Positions 20,301 to 29,842 of a stretch of 64,000 bases of DNA are shown in pieces; within the stretch, counting starts at the first letter, position 1, and each line of letters begins with the position of its first letter. The position numbers and the translations under genes were made by a program. The notes under the pieces were generated by a model. That model ran no database searches, had not been told where the DNA came from, and saw nothing but the letters and a program-made list of their open reading frames with translations. The stretch comes from Rhizobium sp. G21 (GTDB lineage: Bacteria > Pseudomonadota > Alphaproteobacteria > Rhizobiales > Rhizobiaceae), in contig NZ_JACFXW010000001.1 of assembly GCF_014158035.1 (NCBI RefSeq), positions 620,001-684,000 on the forward strand, given 5' to 3'.

Positions 20301-23024
20301 TACCGGACGCAGGCAAACTGGCGGCGCTGGCCGGCCGAAAGGCAGAGGGCGCCTATGACGGCTCGGTCCGCATTGCTCCGATCGACAAGGGTCTGTCCGT
20401 CAATGTCACGGCCAAGGGCGATGTGCGCGAGCAGCCTTTGTCGCTGTCGCTCGACCTGACGCGCCAGTCGGGCGTCATCGCGCTGCCGGCGTTCGACCTG
20501 TCGCTCGGCCCCAACAAGGCGAACGGCGCGCTGACGCTCAACCCGGACCTGCTGCCGACCGGCAAAATCAATTTCGACCTGCCCGACCTGTCGCTGCTCG
20601 CCGCCATGGGCGGGCAGACGGCGGAAGGCGCGCTCAAGGGCCAGGCCGACATCCGCGCCGAAAACGGCCGTCTCGCCGCCGACGTCACCGCCAAGGGCGT
20701 GCTGCGCGGTCAGGAGATCGACATCAATCTCAAGGGCGCCCAAACGGCTGCGGGCGGGATTTCCATCCCTTCCCTCAACGCCATGATCGGCCCCAACCGC
20801 ATCGAAGGCGCGATCGAACTCGACAGCCGGTACAAGCCTGAGGGACAGGTGCTATTCACGCTGCCCGATCTCGGCCTGATCGGCGCTCTGGCGGGGCAAC
20901 CCATCACCGGCGCGCTGGAAGGCGAAAGCAAGTTCGCCAGCAAGGGCGACGCGATCGAAGCCACCGTCAAGGCCCGCAGCAACAGCTTCTCGGGCTTCGG
21001 CGCCGAGATCAAGGGACTGAACGCCGATATCTCGTCGCCCGATCTGCTGCGCGGCGTCGTGACGGGCTCGGTGAAGGCCGATCGCATCGCCCAGGGGGCC
21101 AACGCCGTGGACGCGCTGGCGCTCGACTTCGACCGCCAGGGCGCCGCGACGCAATTTGCGCTGACGGCGAAACTCGATGGCGCGCCGGCCGCCGCCAAGG
21201 GCAAGCTGACGCCCGAAGGCGATGGATTGCGGCTCGATCTCCAGACGCTGTCGGCCGCCCCGCGCGGCGTGCCGGTCAAACTTACGGCGCCCGCCTCGCT
21301 CGTCATCGCCGGCGGCGCTGTCGATCTCGGCGAGATCAAACTGGCGCTGGGCGGCGGCTCCGTCACCGTCAAGGGCGCGGCGGGCGGCGAAAAACTGGCG
21401 CTCGACGCGCGCATCTCCGCTCTTCCCGCTCAGCTGGCCAACAGCTTCTCGCCGGGTCTCGGCGCGAGCGGGGCGATCAGCGGGACCGCATCCGTCGCCG
21501 GATCGCCGTCGCAGCCGAGGATCGGCTTCGACCTCGCCTGGAAGGGGGCCGAAACCAGCCAGACCCGCGCCGCCGGCCTCGGCGCCTTCGCCATCACCGC
21601 CAAAGGCGCCACCAAGGGCGATGCGCTCAGCCTCGATGTGACGGCCAATGGCGGCGGCGGGTTGAACGGCCGCGTCACGGGCTCGGTGGGACTGACCGGC
21701 GCCCGCAGCCTGGCTTTGAAGGCCCAGGGCAAGCTGCCCTTCGCGGCGCTCGGCAGCCTCACGGCGCCGCAAGGGCTTGCGCTGAAGGGCGCCGCGGATT
21801 TCCAGCTGTCGATCTCAGGCGCAGCGACCAGCCCCAACATCACCGGCCGCATCTCGACCAGCGGCGCCGAAGTCACCGTCATCCGCCAGAACTTGGTGAT
21901 CAACAAAATCGCCGCCACGATCGATCTCGACGGCAAGCAGGCGCGGATCTCCAGGCTCACCGGCAACTTTGCTTCGGGCGGCTCCCTGGCGGTGGGCGGG
22001 ACCATCGGCATTGCGCCGGGCTCCAATTATCCCGCCAATCTCACCATCGATCTCAACCGAGCTGTCTATACGGACGGCCGCATCGTGGCGGCGAAATTGA
22101 GCGGCAAGCTGACGCTGACCGGCCCGCTTGTCGCCGGTCCCCAGCTCGGCGGCGAAATCCGCATCGCCCGCGCCGACATCACCGTGCCGCAGAGTCTGCC
22201 GGGCTCGCTCGGCAAACTGAACATCCGCCATGTCGATCCGCCCGCCGATGTCGCGGCGCAAGCCAAGGCGATCGGCTCCAAGAAGGCGAGCGCCGATCAG
22301 GGCGACACGGGCGCCGACGACGCCGGCTTCAAGCTGAACCTGACGATTTCGGCCCCGCGCCAGATCTTCGTGCGTGGCCGCGGCCTCGACGCCGAACTCG
22401 GCGGCCGCGTGCGCGTGGCGGGCACGGCGGCCAATCCCCGTGTCATCGGCGCGTTCAATATGCGGCGCGGACGCCTGTCGATCGTCGGACGTCGGCTCGA
22501 TTTCACGTCGGGCTCGATCTCGTTTACCGGCGGCATGATGCCGGCGCTGGATCTGGTGGCGACGTCGAACCTGAGTTCGACGACGGCGACCGTCAGCGTG
22601 GCCGGCCCGGCGAGCGATCCCAAAGTGACGTTCTCGTCGTCGCCTTCGCTGCCGCAGGACGAGATCCTCGCGCAGCTGATCTTTGGCCGGTCGGCTTCCA
22701 GCCTTTCGGCGGTTCAGATCGCGCAGCTGGCGGATGCGGTGGTGGCTCGCTGGCCGGCGGCCAGTCGTCGTCGCTGTTCGACAAATTGCGCCAGGGGCTG
22801 GGGTCGACGACCTCGATCTCGGCACCGACGAGAACGGCAATACGGCGCTGTCGGTCGGCAAATACATCAACAAGCGCACCTATCTGCAATTCCAGCAGGG
22901 CTCGGATTCGAGTTCGACGCGGGCGATCATCAATCTCGATGTCGGCAAGGGCGTGAAGCTCAAGGGCTCGGCGGGCGCGGATGGCTCCACCGGCGCCGGC
23001 GTGTTCTATGAAAAGGAATATTGA
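17315..23024 (+). CDS. tamB: TamB-like translocation/assembly module protein, frameshifted near the C-terminus
   Basis: AsmA-like inner-membrane-anchored protein that spans the periplasm and partners with TamA. About 1903 residues. The GTG at 17315 is preceded by GAGGAGG (17303-17309). A transmembrane anchor occupies residues 12-35 (YGLITLLCLIALIAVLVGAL). Long repetitive beta-rich sequence follows, built from many LxxLAGLAGQ- and G-x-L-type units. The TamB (DUF490) domain holds SFTGGMMPALDLVA, VSVAGPASDPKVTFSSSP and PQDEILAQLIFG. Two breaks 60 bases apart (GG at 22741-22742 and GGGG at 22800-22803) each need one added G, restoring LADAVGGSLAGG and LGVDDLDLGTDENG. The ending GVFYEKEY is the family terminus. 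Confidence 0.94.
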
Positions 23025-23027
23025 CGA

Positions 23028-23537
23028 TTAGAATTCGCCGTAGACCCGCTGGGTCTCCTGTGGCTGCAGGCGCTTGACGAGACCCACCGTATCGACGTCG
23101 CGGTCGAGCTGCGGCGACCAGGAGGCGGTCATCCAGCTGATCTCGTAGCCGTGGTGGCGCAGGAATTCGATCGCCTTCTCGTTCTGCGAATGCGTCTCGA
23201 TCGTGGCGACCTCATAACCCTGCCCCTCGATTTCGCTTTCTAGACGGGCGAGCAGCAGTTTGCCGAAGCCTTGGGACTGCCAGATCGGATCGACCCAGAG
23301 ATCGCTGATGTGATTGTCGAGCCGCTCCCGCGCCGCCCAGGCGGCTGCCTGCCCGCCCTGTTCGGCGACGTCGATGGTCAGGAAATTGTTGACGGTGAAA
23401 GCGAGGAAGGCGCGTTCGGCATTGCGGCGCAGAAGCCCGATATCGATCCAGCCGGCGACCGCGCTTTCCCAGGCGCGCATGCCGATCGCGGCCAGAGCCA
23501 TCGCTTCGTCTTCCCGCGCATTCCGGATGCTGGCCAT
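23028..23537 (-). CDS. GNAT-family N-acetyltransferase
   Basis: A 169-residue acetyltransferase with a complete GNAT core: HISDLWVDPIWQSQGFGKLLL carries the acetyl-CoA loop QGFGKL, followed by IETHSQNEKAIEFLRHHGYE. The start is fixed by AGGAGG four bases upstream of the ATG at 23537; an in-frame ATG further up lacks such a site. It is convergent with tamB, three bases away. It is divergent from the YjhX-like gene 268 bases off. In E. coli the proposed antitoxin YjhQ of YjhX is itself a GNAT protein, so a functional link is possible but unproven. Confidence 0.9.
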   Translation of the reverse strand: MASIRNAREDEAMALAAIGMRAWESAVAGWIDIGLLRRNAERAFLAFTVNNFLTIDVAEQGGQAAAWAARERLDNHISDLWVDPIWQSQGFGKLLLARLESEIEGQGYEVATIETHSQNEKAIEFLRHHGYEISWMTASWSPQLDRDVDTVGLVKRLQPQETQRVYGEF

Positions 23538-23805
23538 CCGTCCTCCTATCCTGTTCACCTGCAATCGAAATACGGATTCGGGCTTTGGTCAAGCAAGCGT
23601 TTGGGAAGGCTGCCCTGTTGACGCGTTTTTAAGCATGTTTTATGAAAACCGGGTCATAGGAGACTGGATGTCGAACTCGTCGGAGCTTGTCTGAACCGTC
23701 CTGCCCGGATTTTTTCCGCGCAGGAGTGAAATCACCGCCCGCCTCATCCGAGGCCCGGGCCGTTGTTTCTCGCTCGTCTCTCGAGCCTTCAGGGTTCCGA
23801 CCATC

Positions 23806-24060
23806 ATGGACATCACCCGCGCCGAACAGCGCATCCTCCACCTGCTCGCCCAGGGCGGCTTCATCGAACGCGACCGCCGCGCCAGCAAGATCTCAACCGT
23901 CCGATGCTTCACCCGCGACGGCTGGCTCTATCCCGGCCTCGACATAGACCTCTTCCGCAAATTGAAGCGGCTGAGAGCGATCTCGTCGACATCGGGACAG
24001 CCTTATCGCATCACCGAACGCGGATTGGCGCTGGTGCGGGCGCAGCTGGACAATCAGTAG
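23806..24060 (+). CDS. YjhX-family (UPF0386) toxin-like protein
   Basis: An 84-residue protein that matches the YjhX/UPF0386 family along its whole length: MDITRAEQRILHLLAQGG at the start, CFTRDGWLYPGLD in the middle, FRKLKRLRAI and a final PYRITERGLALVRAQL. In E. coli YjhX is described as the toxin of the YjhX-YjhQ pair. Many free-standing relatives exist in alphaproteobacteria without a proven toxic role. The fold is probably a winged helix. The nearest neighbours are a divergent GNAT gene and the duplicated Imm11 genes. Function here is inferred only from family. Confidence 0.88.
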   Translation: MDITRAEQRILHLLAQGGFIERDRRASKISTVRCFTRDGWLYPGLDIDLFRKLKRLRAISSTSGQPYRITERGLALVRAQLDNQ

Positions 24061-24112
24061 GAATGGGTTGCCGCTCCGCCGCCTGTTGCTCGGGGCGGCA
24101 AAACCTTTCCTT

Positions 24113-24220
24113 CGTCATGCTCGCCCCTGTGGCGAGCATCTGCCCACGCCGCAACACCCGCATCCTCGCCGGCCCCACGGCAGATTCTTGGGACAAGCCC
24201 AAGGATGACCACGGCGGAGG
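24113..24220. repeat. Intergenic repeat, copy A of three
   Basis: A 108-base element that starts CGTCATGCTCGCC and ends in GGATGACCACGGCGGAGG. It contains the inverted segments GCTCGCCCCTGTGGCGAGC and GACAAGCCCAAGGATGA. Such GTCAT...ATGAC-ended palindromic elements are dispersed in many alphaproteobacterial genomes. It recurs at 24981 and 25848. Confidence 0.85.
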
Positions 24221-24238
24221 CTACAGATCGGCGCGCTA

Positions 24239-24850
24239 TCAAATCTTGCGCGCCTTGCGCAACTCGAAAAATTCGATCTTTCTCTTCTTCAACTCTGCCT
24301 GGAACGCATCCGACACTAACAGACTGTCCGGATACCGCCGCTCCCGCCACACATGCAGCCCTCCCAGGGCAGATGTGTCGATGGTTGCGTTAATGTGGCC
24401 TTTGTCGGCCGGAAAATATCTAAAGAACATGATTTCATGGTTCTTGGGCGATCCGAAACTTTGTCGAACATCCGATTGGTCATCGACGACGCTGTTTTGT
24501 TTTGCATGAATGTTCAGGATGAACCAGCGTCCAGGCTCTGCGCGATTGTCGATGGTGATCGGCATGAATTGGTGCGTACCGGGGTCCATCTCCTCCATGA
24601 GCGCCTGTAGCTTTTCGGAGATTATCAATGCCCCGCTCGCCGTTTTGAATATGTCCCGCAAACGCGCTTTTGGACTCTCCAGAACCAAGTGCTCTGGCGT
24701 TTCCTCCACAGTTAACAGCCGTACGCCGTTCTTGAAAACTCTCGCAACCTCGACGCGCGCATGAAGATCAGGGACCTTTGTCTCGAAATCAGTTAACGTG
24801 GCGATGATGAAATGCGGGGCTTCGGTTCCAAATCTTACAATGTAGGTCAT
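24239..24850 (-). CDS. Imm11-family (DUF1629) immunity-like protein, copy A
   Basis: A 203-residue protein. I assign it to the Imm11/DUF1629 family from the pattern LRDIFKTASGALIISEKL in the middle, FMPITIDN and GRWFILNIHAKQNSVVD, and the late LLVSDAFQAELKKRKIEFFEL. Imm11 proteins are usually immunity partners of polymorphic toxins, but no cognate toxin gene is visible in the window. Start chosen at MTYIVRF (24850) because the same start is preserved in copy B; an in-frame ATG at 24871 exists. It is nearly identical to the neighbour over its C-terminal 140 residues. Confidence 0.82.
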   Translation of the reverse strand: MTYIVRFGTEAPHFIIATLTDFETKVPDLHARVEVARVFKNGVRLLTVEETPEHLVLESPKARLRDIFKTASGALIISEKLQALMEEMDPGTHQFMPITIDNRAEPGRWFILNIHAKQNSVVDDQSDVRQSFGSPKNHEIMFFRYFPADKGHINATIDTSALGGLHVWRERRYPDSLLVSDAFQAELKKRKIEFFELRKARKI

Positions 24851-24980
24851 GCATTCTCTCTGCCGCTCCAAACCATACCATCCGAATTAATAAGCACGGG
24901 CATGCGGACGCAACTAATTTCCCAACTTGGTTAAACCTCGCTCGACATACGCGCAGCTTGATCCCGAATGCGCGCTCTTC

Positions 24981-25087
24981 CGTCACACTCGCCCCGATGG
25001 CGAGCATCTGCCCACGTCGCGACATCCGCACCCTAACGGCCCCGCAGCAGATCCCTGGACAAGCCCCGGGGATGACGACAGCGGAGG
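24981..25087. repeat. Intergenic repeat, copy B of three
   Basis: A 107-base diverged copy of the element at 24113. It keeps GGCGAGCATCTGCCCACG and GGGGATGACGACAGCGGAGG. The start-to-start distance is 868 bases to copy A and 867 to copy C, which marks it as part of a tandem duplication that includes the Imm11 gene. Confidence 0.85.
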
Positions 25088-25105
25088 CGACGTGACCATT
25101 GCCTA

Positions 25106-25716
25106 TCAAATATCCCGCGCCTTCCTGAGCTCGAAAAATTCGATCTTTCTCTTCTTCAACTCAGCCTGGAACGTATCCGACACCAACAGGCTGCCCGGAT
25201 ATCGCCGCTCCCGCCACACATGAAGCCCTCCCAGGGAAGATGTATCTATGGTTGCGTTGATGTGGCCTTTGTAGGCCGGAAAATATCGAAAGAACATGAT
25301 TTCATGGTTCTTGGGCGATCCGGAACTTTGTCGAACATCCGATTGGTCATCGACGACGCTGTTTTGTTTTGCATGAATGTTCAGTATGAACCAGCGTCCA
25401 GGCTCTGCGTGATTGTCGATGCTGATTGGCATGAATTGGTGAACACCTGGGTCCATCTCCTCCATGAGCGCCCGTAGCTTTTCGGAAATGATCAGGGCGC
25501 CATTGTGCGTTGTAAATATCTCACGCAAACGAGCGCGCGGCTTGCTCAGGACCAAGTGTTCCGGCGTTTCCTCCTGTTTCAAGAGACGGTTGCCGTTCTT
25601 GAAAACACGGGAAGTGTCCGCCCTGGAATGGATATCCGGGACTTTTTCTCGAAATCGGTCAGCCTCGCTGAAATGAAATGCGGGGCCTCGAGCGTAACTC
25701 TTACAATGTAAGTCAT
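25106..25716 (-). CDS. Imm11-family (DUF1629) immunity-like protein, copy B, frameshifted near the N-terminus
   Basis: Tandem paralogue of copy A. The frame from about residue 25 to the end is intact and nearly identical to copy A, for example QNSVVDDQSDVRQS and NATIDTSSLGGLHVWRERRY. Near the start the frame breaks at the T-run 25643-25647. Adding one base there joins MTYIVRVTLEAPHFIS to LTDFEKKVPDIHSRA and gives 203 residues, the same length as copy A. Without it the open frame begins with unrelated sequence at 25783. Divergence between the copies is concentrated in the first 70 residues, which suggests either selection there or later homogenisation of the 3' part. Confidence 0.8.
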
Positions 25717-25847
25717 ATATTCTCTTTGCCGCTCGAAACCATACCAACCGAATTAATAGGCATGGGCATGCGAACGCAACCAATTTCCAAAACTTGGCTA
25801 AACGTCGCTCGACATACGGGCAGCGTAAGTCCGATAACGCGCTCCTC

Positions 25848-25952
25848 CGTCATGCTCGCCCTTGTGGCGAGCATCTGCCCACGCCGCAACACCCGCATCC
25901 TCGCCGCACCCACGGCAGATCCTTGTGACAAGCCCAAGGATGACGGCGGAGG
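25848..25952. repeat. Intergenic repeat, copy C of three
   Basis: A 105-base copy, closer to A than to B: it shares CATCTGCCCACGCCGCAAC and CCCACGGCAGATCCTTG. The sequence just before it (CGCTCGACATACGGGCAGC) is shared with the region before copy B. Confidence 0.85.
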
Positions 25953-25964
25953 TGGAACCCATAA

Positions 25965-25999
25965 GAAAAAGCCCGCCGGAGCAGCGCTCGGCGGGCTTT
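25965..25999 (-). terminator. Rho-independent terminator of gatA
   Basis: Perfect 11-bp stem AAAGCCCGCCG / CGGCGGGCTTT with a 10-base loop. On the minus strand it is followed by a T-run, and it sits 21 bases after the gatA stop. The stem's own T/A ends may also let it work on the plus strand. Confidence 0.88.
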
Positions 26000-26020
26000 G
26001 TCAAACATTATTTCGTCGGC

Positions 26021-27502
26021 TTACCACCACTTGGGCGCTTCGAACTTTCCGGCCGCCTGTTCGATCGCATGGGCGGTCTTGAACAGGGTTTCCTCGTCGA
26101 ACGGCTTGCCGATCAGCTGCAGGCCGAGCGGCAGGCCCTTCTGGTCGAGGCCGGCGGGGACGGCGATGCCGGGGAGGCCGGCCATGTTCACCGTCACCGT
26201 GAAAATGTCGTTGAGATACATCTTGACCGGGTCGTTGGCCAGTTCCTGATCGGCGATGCCGAAGGCGGAGGATGGGGTGGCGGGGGTCAGGATCGCGTCG
26301 ACGCCGGCGTTGAAGGCCAGTTCGAAATCGCGCTTGATCAGCGTCCGCACCTTCTGGGCGCGGATGTAATAGGCGTCGTAATAGCCGGCCGACAGCACAT
26401 AGGTGCCGATCAGGATGCGGCGCTTGACTTCCTTGCCGAAGCCTGCGGCGCGGGTCTTCTCATACATGTCGAGAATGTCCTTGCCCTCGACGCGCAGGCC
26501 GTAGCGCACGCCGTCGTAACGGGCGAGGTTCGACGAGGCTTCAGCCGGCGCCACGATATAGTAAGCCGGCAAAGCATATTTGGTGTGCGGCAATGAGATG
26601 TCGACGATCTCGGCGCCGGCGTCCTTCAGCCAGGCGATGCCCTGCTGCCAGGCGGCGTCGATTTCCTCCGGCATGCCCTCGACGCGATATTCGCGCGGAA
26701 TGCCGATCTTGACGCCCTTCATCGACTGGCCGAGCGCCGCTTCGTAATCCGGAACCGGCAGGTCGACGGAGGTCGTGTCCTTGGGGTCGACGCTCGCCAT
26801 GGATTTCAACAGGATCGCGGCGTCGCGCACGTCGCGGGCGATCGGGCCGGCCTGGTCGAGCGACGAGGCGAAGGCGACGATGCCCCAGCGCGAGCAGCGG
26901 CCATAGGTTGGCTTGATGCCGACGGTGCCGGTGAAGGCGGCCGGCTGGCGGATCGAGCCGCCGGTGTCGGTGGCGGTGGCGCCGGCGCAGAGCTGGGCGG
27001 CGACGGCGGCCGCCGAGCCGCCCGAGGAGCCGCCGGGCACGAGTTCGGCGTTGGAGTTCTTCGCCTTCCAGGGGTTCTTGACCGGACCGTAATAGGAGCT
27101 TTCATTGGACGAGCCCATGGCGAATTCGTCCATGTTGAGCTTGCCCAGCATCACCGCGCCGTCGTTGAAGAGGTTCTGGGTGACGGTGGATTCATATTCC
27201 GGCTTGAAGCCGTCGAGGATATGGCTGCAGGCCTGGGTGTGCACGCCCTTGGTGGCGAACAGATCCTTGATGCCCAGCGGAATGCCTTCGAGCGCGCCGG
27301 CATTGCCGGCGGCGATGCGGGCGTCCGAAGCCTTGGCCTGCCCTCGGGCGATCTCGGGCGTGACGGTCACATAGGCGTTGATCGCGGGATTGGCCGCTTC
27401 GATCGCGCTGATATAGGCGTCGGTCAGCTCGACGGCGGAAATCTCCTTGGCGGCGAGTTTTCCGCGGGCTTCGGCAATGGTGAGGCGTGTCAAGTCGCTC
27501 AT
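26021..27502 (-). CDS. gatA: Aspartyl/glutamyl-tRNA amidotransferase subunit A
   Basis: Amidase subunit of GatCAB that releases ammonia from glutamine. At 493 residues it is full length. The catalytic Ser-cis-Ser-Lys triad is visible: Lys79 in [10 protein letters not shown], then the amidase signature [14 protein letters not shown] and [11 protein letters not shown] carrying the two serines. The C-terminal part has [20 protein letters not shown]. It lies 82 bases after gatC on the same strand and ends at a strong terminator. Confidence 0.97.
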   Translation of the reverse strand: MSDLTRLTIAEARGKLAAKEISAVELTDAYISAIEAANPAINAYVTVTPEIARGQAKASDARIAAGNAGALEGIPLGIKDLFATKGVHTQACSHILDGFKPEYESTVTQNLFNDGAVMLGKLNMDEFAMGSSNESSYYGPVKNPWKAKNSNAELVPGGSSGGSAAAVAAQLCAGATATDTGGSIRQPAAFTGTVGIKPTYGRCSRWGIVAFASSLDQAGPIARDVRDAAILLKSMASVDPKDTTSVDLPVPDYEAALGQSMKGVKIGIPREYRVEGMPEEIDAAWQQGIAWLKDAGAEIVDISLPHTKYALPAYYIVAPAEASSNLARYDGVRYGLRVEGKDILDMYEKTRAAGFGKEVKRRILIGTYVLSAGYYDAYYIRAQKVRTLIKRDFELAFNAGVDAILTPATPSSAFGIADQELANDPVKMYLNDIFTVTVNMAGLPGIAVPAGLDQKGLPLGLQLIGKPFDEETLFKTAHAIEQAAGKFEAPKWW

Positions 27503-27584
27503 CGGTCGGTCACTTCATGTCTGGCGGGTCACCGCGCGTCAAAAGGGGAATGTCGAAAGTGGGAGGCGGATAACCGCCTCGACC

Positions 27585-27872
27585 TTATTCGACCACTTTC
27601 GGAACCTGGAAGAAATTGCTGTCGGTCAGAGGCGCATTGGCGACGACACGCTCGGGAATATTGCCGTCGGTCACCACATCGGCGCGCTTCTTCATCGCCA
27701 TCGGCGTCACGGAGGTCATCGGCTCGACGCCGTCGACATCGACTTCCGACAGTTGTTCGACGAAGCCCAGAATGGCGTTGAGTTCGCCGGTGGTCTTCTC
27801 GGCTTCTTCCTCGGTCACGGCCAGACGCGCAAGCCGCGCCACACGCTTCACCGTCGCCACATCAACAGACAT
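27585..27872 (-). CDS. gatC: Aspartyl/glutamyl-tRNA amidotransferase subunit C
   Basis: A 95-residue subunit that stabilises GatA and its contact with GatB. The family pattern is clear: [16 protein letters not shown] at the N-terminus, [15 protein letters not shown] in the middle and LREDxV-like RADVVTDGN, ending in FFQVPKVVE. It is directly upstream of gatA. Confidence 0.95.
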   Translation of the reverse strand: MSVDVATVKRVARLARLAVTEEEAEKTTGELNAILGFVEQLSEVDVDGVEPMTSVTPMAMKKRADVVTDGNIPERVVANAPLTDSNFFQVPKVVE

Positions 27873-27966
27873 GTCCTACTCCAAATATCATTCGCCTCGC
27901 CCGCTATAAAGCCGCCCGCCACGGCGCGCAACGGCTTTTTCCCCGACGGACGAGGCGATCGACAGA

Positions 27967-28671
27967 TCAGAAGCTCAGGACTTCGCCGACCTTGGGCGCC
28001 GCGACCTTCGTCTTGTGGCCCTCCATGCCGGCCACGAATTTTTCGGCCGTCGGATCGAGCAGGCCAAAGGTGGCGTAGTGGCAGGGAATGGCGGTTTCGA
28101 ACGAGAAGAAACGCTGGCAGGCGAGTGCGGCCACCGCCCCGCCCATGGTGAAGCGATCGCCGATCGGCACGAGTCCGATCTGCGGCTGGTGTAACTCATT
28201 GATCAGCGCCATGTCGGAGAAGATGTCGGTGTCGCCCATGGCGAGCACCGAGGCCTCGTCGTCGAAATGCAGCATCAGGCCATTGGCGTTGCCGAGCGCG
28301 TGCGAGACGCCGTCTTCGGTGACGTGGGCGGAGGAATGCAGCGCATTGGTGAAGGTGGCGGAAAAACCGTTGAAGGCGATGGTGCCGCCGGTATTGCCCT
28401 GCTCGACCTTCTGGACGCCGCGATGGCCGAGCCAAGCGGCGAGATCGGCGTTGGCCAGCACTGTCGCGTCGAGTTCGCCGGCCAGCGCGATCGTGTCGCC
28501 GACATGGTCCATATGGCCATGGGTGAGCAGGATATGGGTGACGCCCTTGGCGGCATCCTTGAGATCCTGGCCGGCAAAGGCCGGATTGTGGCTGAGGAAC
28601 GGATCGATCAGGATCGTGGCGGACGCCGTTTCAAGGCGGAAGGCGGCATGGCCAAGCCAGGTGAGTTTCAT
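27967..28671 (-). CDS. UPF0173-type metal-dependent hydrolase (metallo-beta-lactamase fold)
   Basis: A 234-residue single-domain hydrolase. The metal site [10 protein letters not shown] (HxHxDH) lies near residue 60; later metal ligands are probably in [14 protein letters not shown] and IPCHYATFG. The start at 28671 begins [14 protein letters not shown], the family start, and has AAAGG upstream; an in-frame ATG at 28713 only adds an unconserved extension. The substrate is unknown. It is divergent from ruvX. Confidence 0.92.
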   Translation of the reverse strand: MKLTWLGHAAFRLETASATILIDPFLSHNPAFAGQDLKDAAKGVTHILLTHGHMDHVGDTIALAGELDATVLANADLAAWLGHRGVQKVEQGNTGGTIAFNGFSATFTNALHSSAHVTEDGVSHALGNANGLMLHFDDEASVLAMGDTDIFSDMALINELHQPQIGLVPIGDRFTMGGAVAALACQRFFSFETAIPCHYATFGLLDPTAEKFVAGMEGHKTKVAAPKVGEVLSF

Positions 28672-28783
28672 ATGTCGACCTTTCTGAAAAATGACTCGCA
28701 AACTGTTACGCAAGACAAGCGCAAAGGTTCGTCAGCCGTGTGAAGCTCTGGCTTTTTTATGTGGATGGCGCTAGTCCGGCAAG

Positions 28784-29359
28784 ATGAGCATTTTGAGCAT
28801 CGAAGACCTGTCCACCTTTCTGACGCCCGGCGAAATCGTCGCGGGGCTCGATCTCGGCACGACCACCATTGGACTTTCGGTGTCCGACAAGGGCCGCAGC
28901 TTCGCCAATCCCAGGCCGGTGATCAATCGCAAGAAGTTCACGATCGACGCCCAGGTGCTGCTGGCCTTCGCCGAGAAGGAACAGGTGAAGGCCTTCGTGA
29001 TCGGCCTGCCGATCAATATGGACGGCAGCTCCGGCCCCCGCGCCCAGGCGACGCGCGCCTTCGTGCGCACCATGGGCGACAAGACCGACATCCCCTTCAC
29101 CTTCTGGGACGAACGGCTGTCGACGGTGGCCGCCGAACGGGCTTTGCTGGAAATGGACGTGTCGCGCAAGAAGCGGGCGGAGCGGATCGATTCCGCCGCC
29201 GCGACCTTCATTCTTCAGGGCGCTCTCGACAGATTGTCGTCGATCGAGAGAGAGCCGCCTCGGGCGATTGACCCTCCCCTTTCCAGCGCCTGTAGGCCGC
29301 GGCGATCTTCTTGCGGCGGCGGAAGGCCAGGATGGAAAACAGCGCCAGGCTGTCGATGA
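28784..29359 (+). CDS. ruvX: Holliday junction resolvase-like protein RuvX/YqgF, 3' end uncertain
   Basis: RNase H-fold protein (YqgF). In E. coli it is linked to 16S rRNA 5'-end maturation and anti-termination. Seen: [15 protein letters not shown] with a first acidic residue, [37 protein letters not shown] and a final Asp in [18 protein letters not shown]. The family normally ends soon after ALDRL, at about 163 residues. Here the frame runs on for about 30 Arg/Ser-rich residues over the convergent DUF6105 gene. One added G in the GGG near 29260 would give a stop just after it. I regard the last 90 bases as doubtful. Confidence 0.9.
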   Translation: MSILSIEDLSTFLTPGEIVAGLDLGTTTIGLSVSDKGRSFANPRPVINRKKFTIDAQVLLAFAEKEQVKAFVIGLPINMDGSSGPRAQATRAFVRTMGDKTDIPFTFWDERLSTVAAERALLEMDVSRKKRAERIDSAAATFILQGALDRLSSIEREPPRAIDPPLSSACRPRRSSCGGGRPGWKTAPGCR

Positions 29360-29552
29360 TCACCGCCTTCAAAACCAGCGGCGGGATATCCTCGGGCGGA
29401 ATGCCGAGCGTCTGGCCATAAATCTCGAAGACGAGGTCATGAAGTTGCCGCGTCAGGATCAGATAACCGAAATTGATGTCGTAATAGGACAGCCAGTACC
29501 AGGAGCCGAGCAGCGTCAGCGGCAGGGCCCAGAGGATCAGGATCCATTTCAT
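29208..29552 (-). CDS. DUF6105-type small membrane protein
   Basis: A 114-residue protein, conserved in Hyphomicrobiales, of unknown function. Two hydrophobic segments are seen, [20 protein letters not shown] at the start and [20 protein letters not shown] later, with RRRKK on the cytoplasmic side. The conserved core includes [22 protein letters not shown] in pieces and [12 protein letters not shown]. The ATG overlaps the stop of the preceding 57-residue gene (ATGA), so they are translationally coupled. The 3' end overlaps ruvX by an unlikely amount and may be affected by the same base problem. Confidence 0.85.
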   Translation of the reverse strand: MKWILILWALPLTLLGSWYWLSYYDINFGYLILTRQLHDLVFEIYGQTLGIPPEDIPPLVLKAVIIDSLALFSILAFRRRKKIAAAYRRWKGEGQSPEAALSRSTTICRERPEE

Positions 29553-29722
29553 CGTGCCGCCTCCAATCGTGGAAAGCGCGCCGCGAGCGCTGCGCCGAAT
29601 ATCCGATCGAACAGTCCCAACACGGAGATTCCGATCAGCGGCGCGGTCAGATCCTGCGCGATCAAGCACAGCACGCTTCCGATGGCGATGGCCGTTCCGA
29701 TGTTCCGAGCGCGTCTACGCAT
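29549..29722 (-). CDS. Small membrane protein of 57 residues coupled to DUF6105 gene
   Basis: Starts MRRRARNIGTAIAIGSVLCL and has two short hydrophobic stretches, AIAIGSVLCLIA and APLIGISVLGLF. It ends [13 protein letters not shown]. No family is recognised. Its stop overlaps the DUF6105 start in an ATGA, strong evidence that it is really translated. Confidence 0.72.
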   Translation of the reverse strand: MRRRARNIGTAIAIGSVLCLIAQDLTAPLIGISVLGLFDRIFGAALAARFPRLEAAR

Positions 29723-29736
29723 GACACTCACGCCTG

Positions 29737-29796
29737 TTAACCCTGTCCCGACTGTCACAGGTTAATATTTGAGGCGCAACGTAAACCATTTGTTAA
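29737..29796. promoter_or_regulatory. Inverted repeat and CtrA-like box upstream of the small-protein pair
   Basis: TTAACCCTGT (29737-29746) pairs with ACAGGTTAA (29757-29765) with one bulge. Further upstream for the minus strand, TAAACCATTTGTTAA at 29782-29796 differs at one position from the CtrA consensus TTAA-N7-TTAA. Either may regulate the 57-residue gene. No experiment is implied. Confidence 0.35.
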
Positions 29797-29842
29797 GGTT
29801 AATTTCGGCCCGTCCGCTTGTGGACGACGCCCCGATCCGGGG

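Noticed and set aside
23565-26020. Insertion sequence or transposon around the Imm11 duplication
   Set aside because: No transposase frame, no terminal inverted repeats with target duplication; the repeats are short non-coding elements of dispersed palindromic type.
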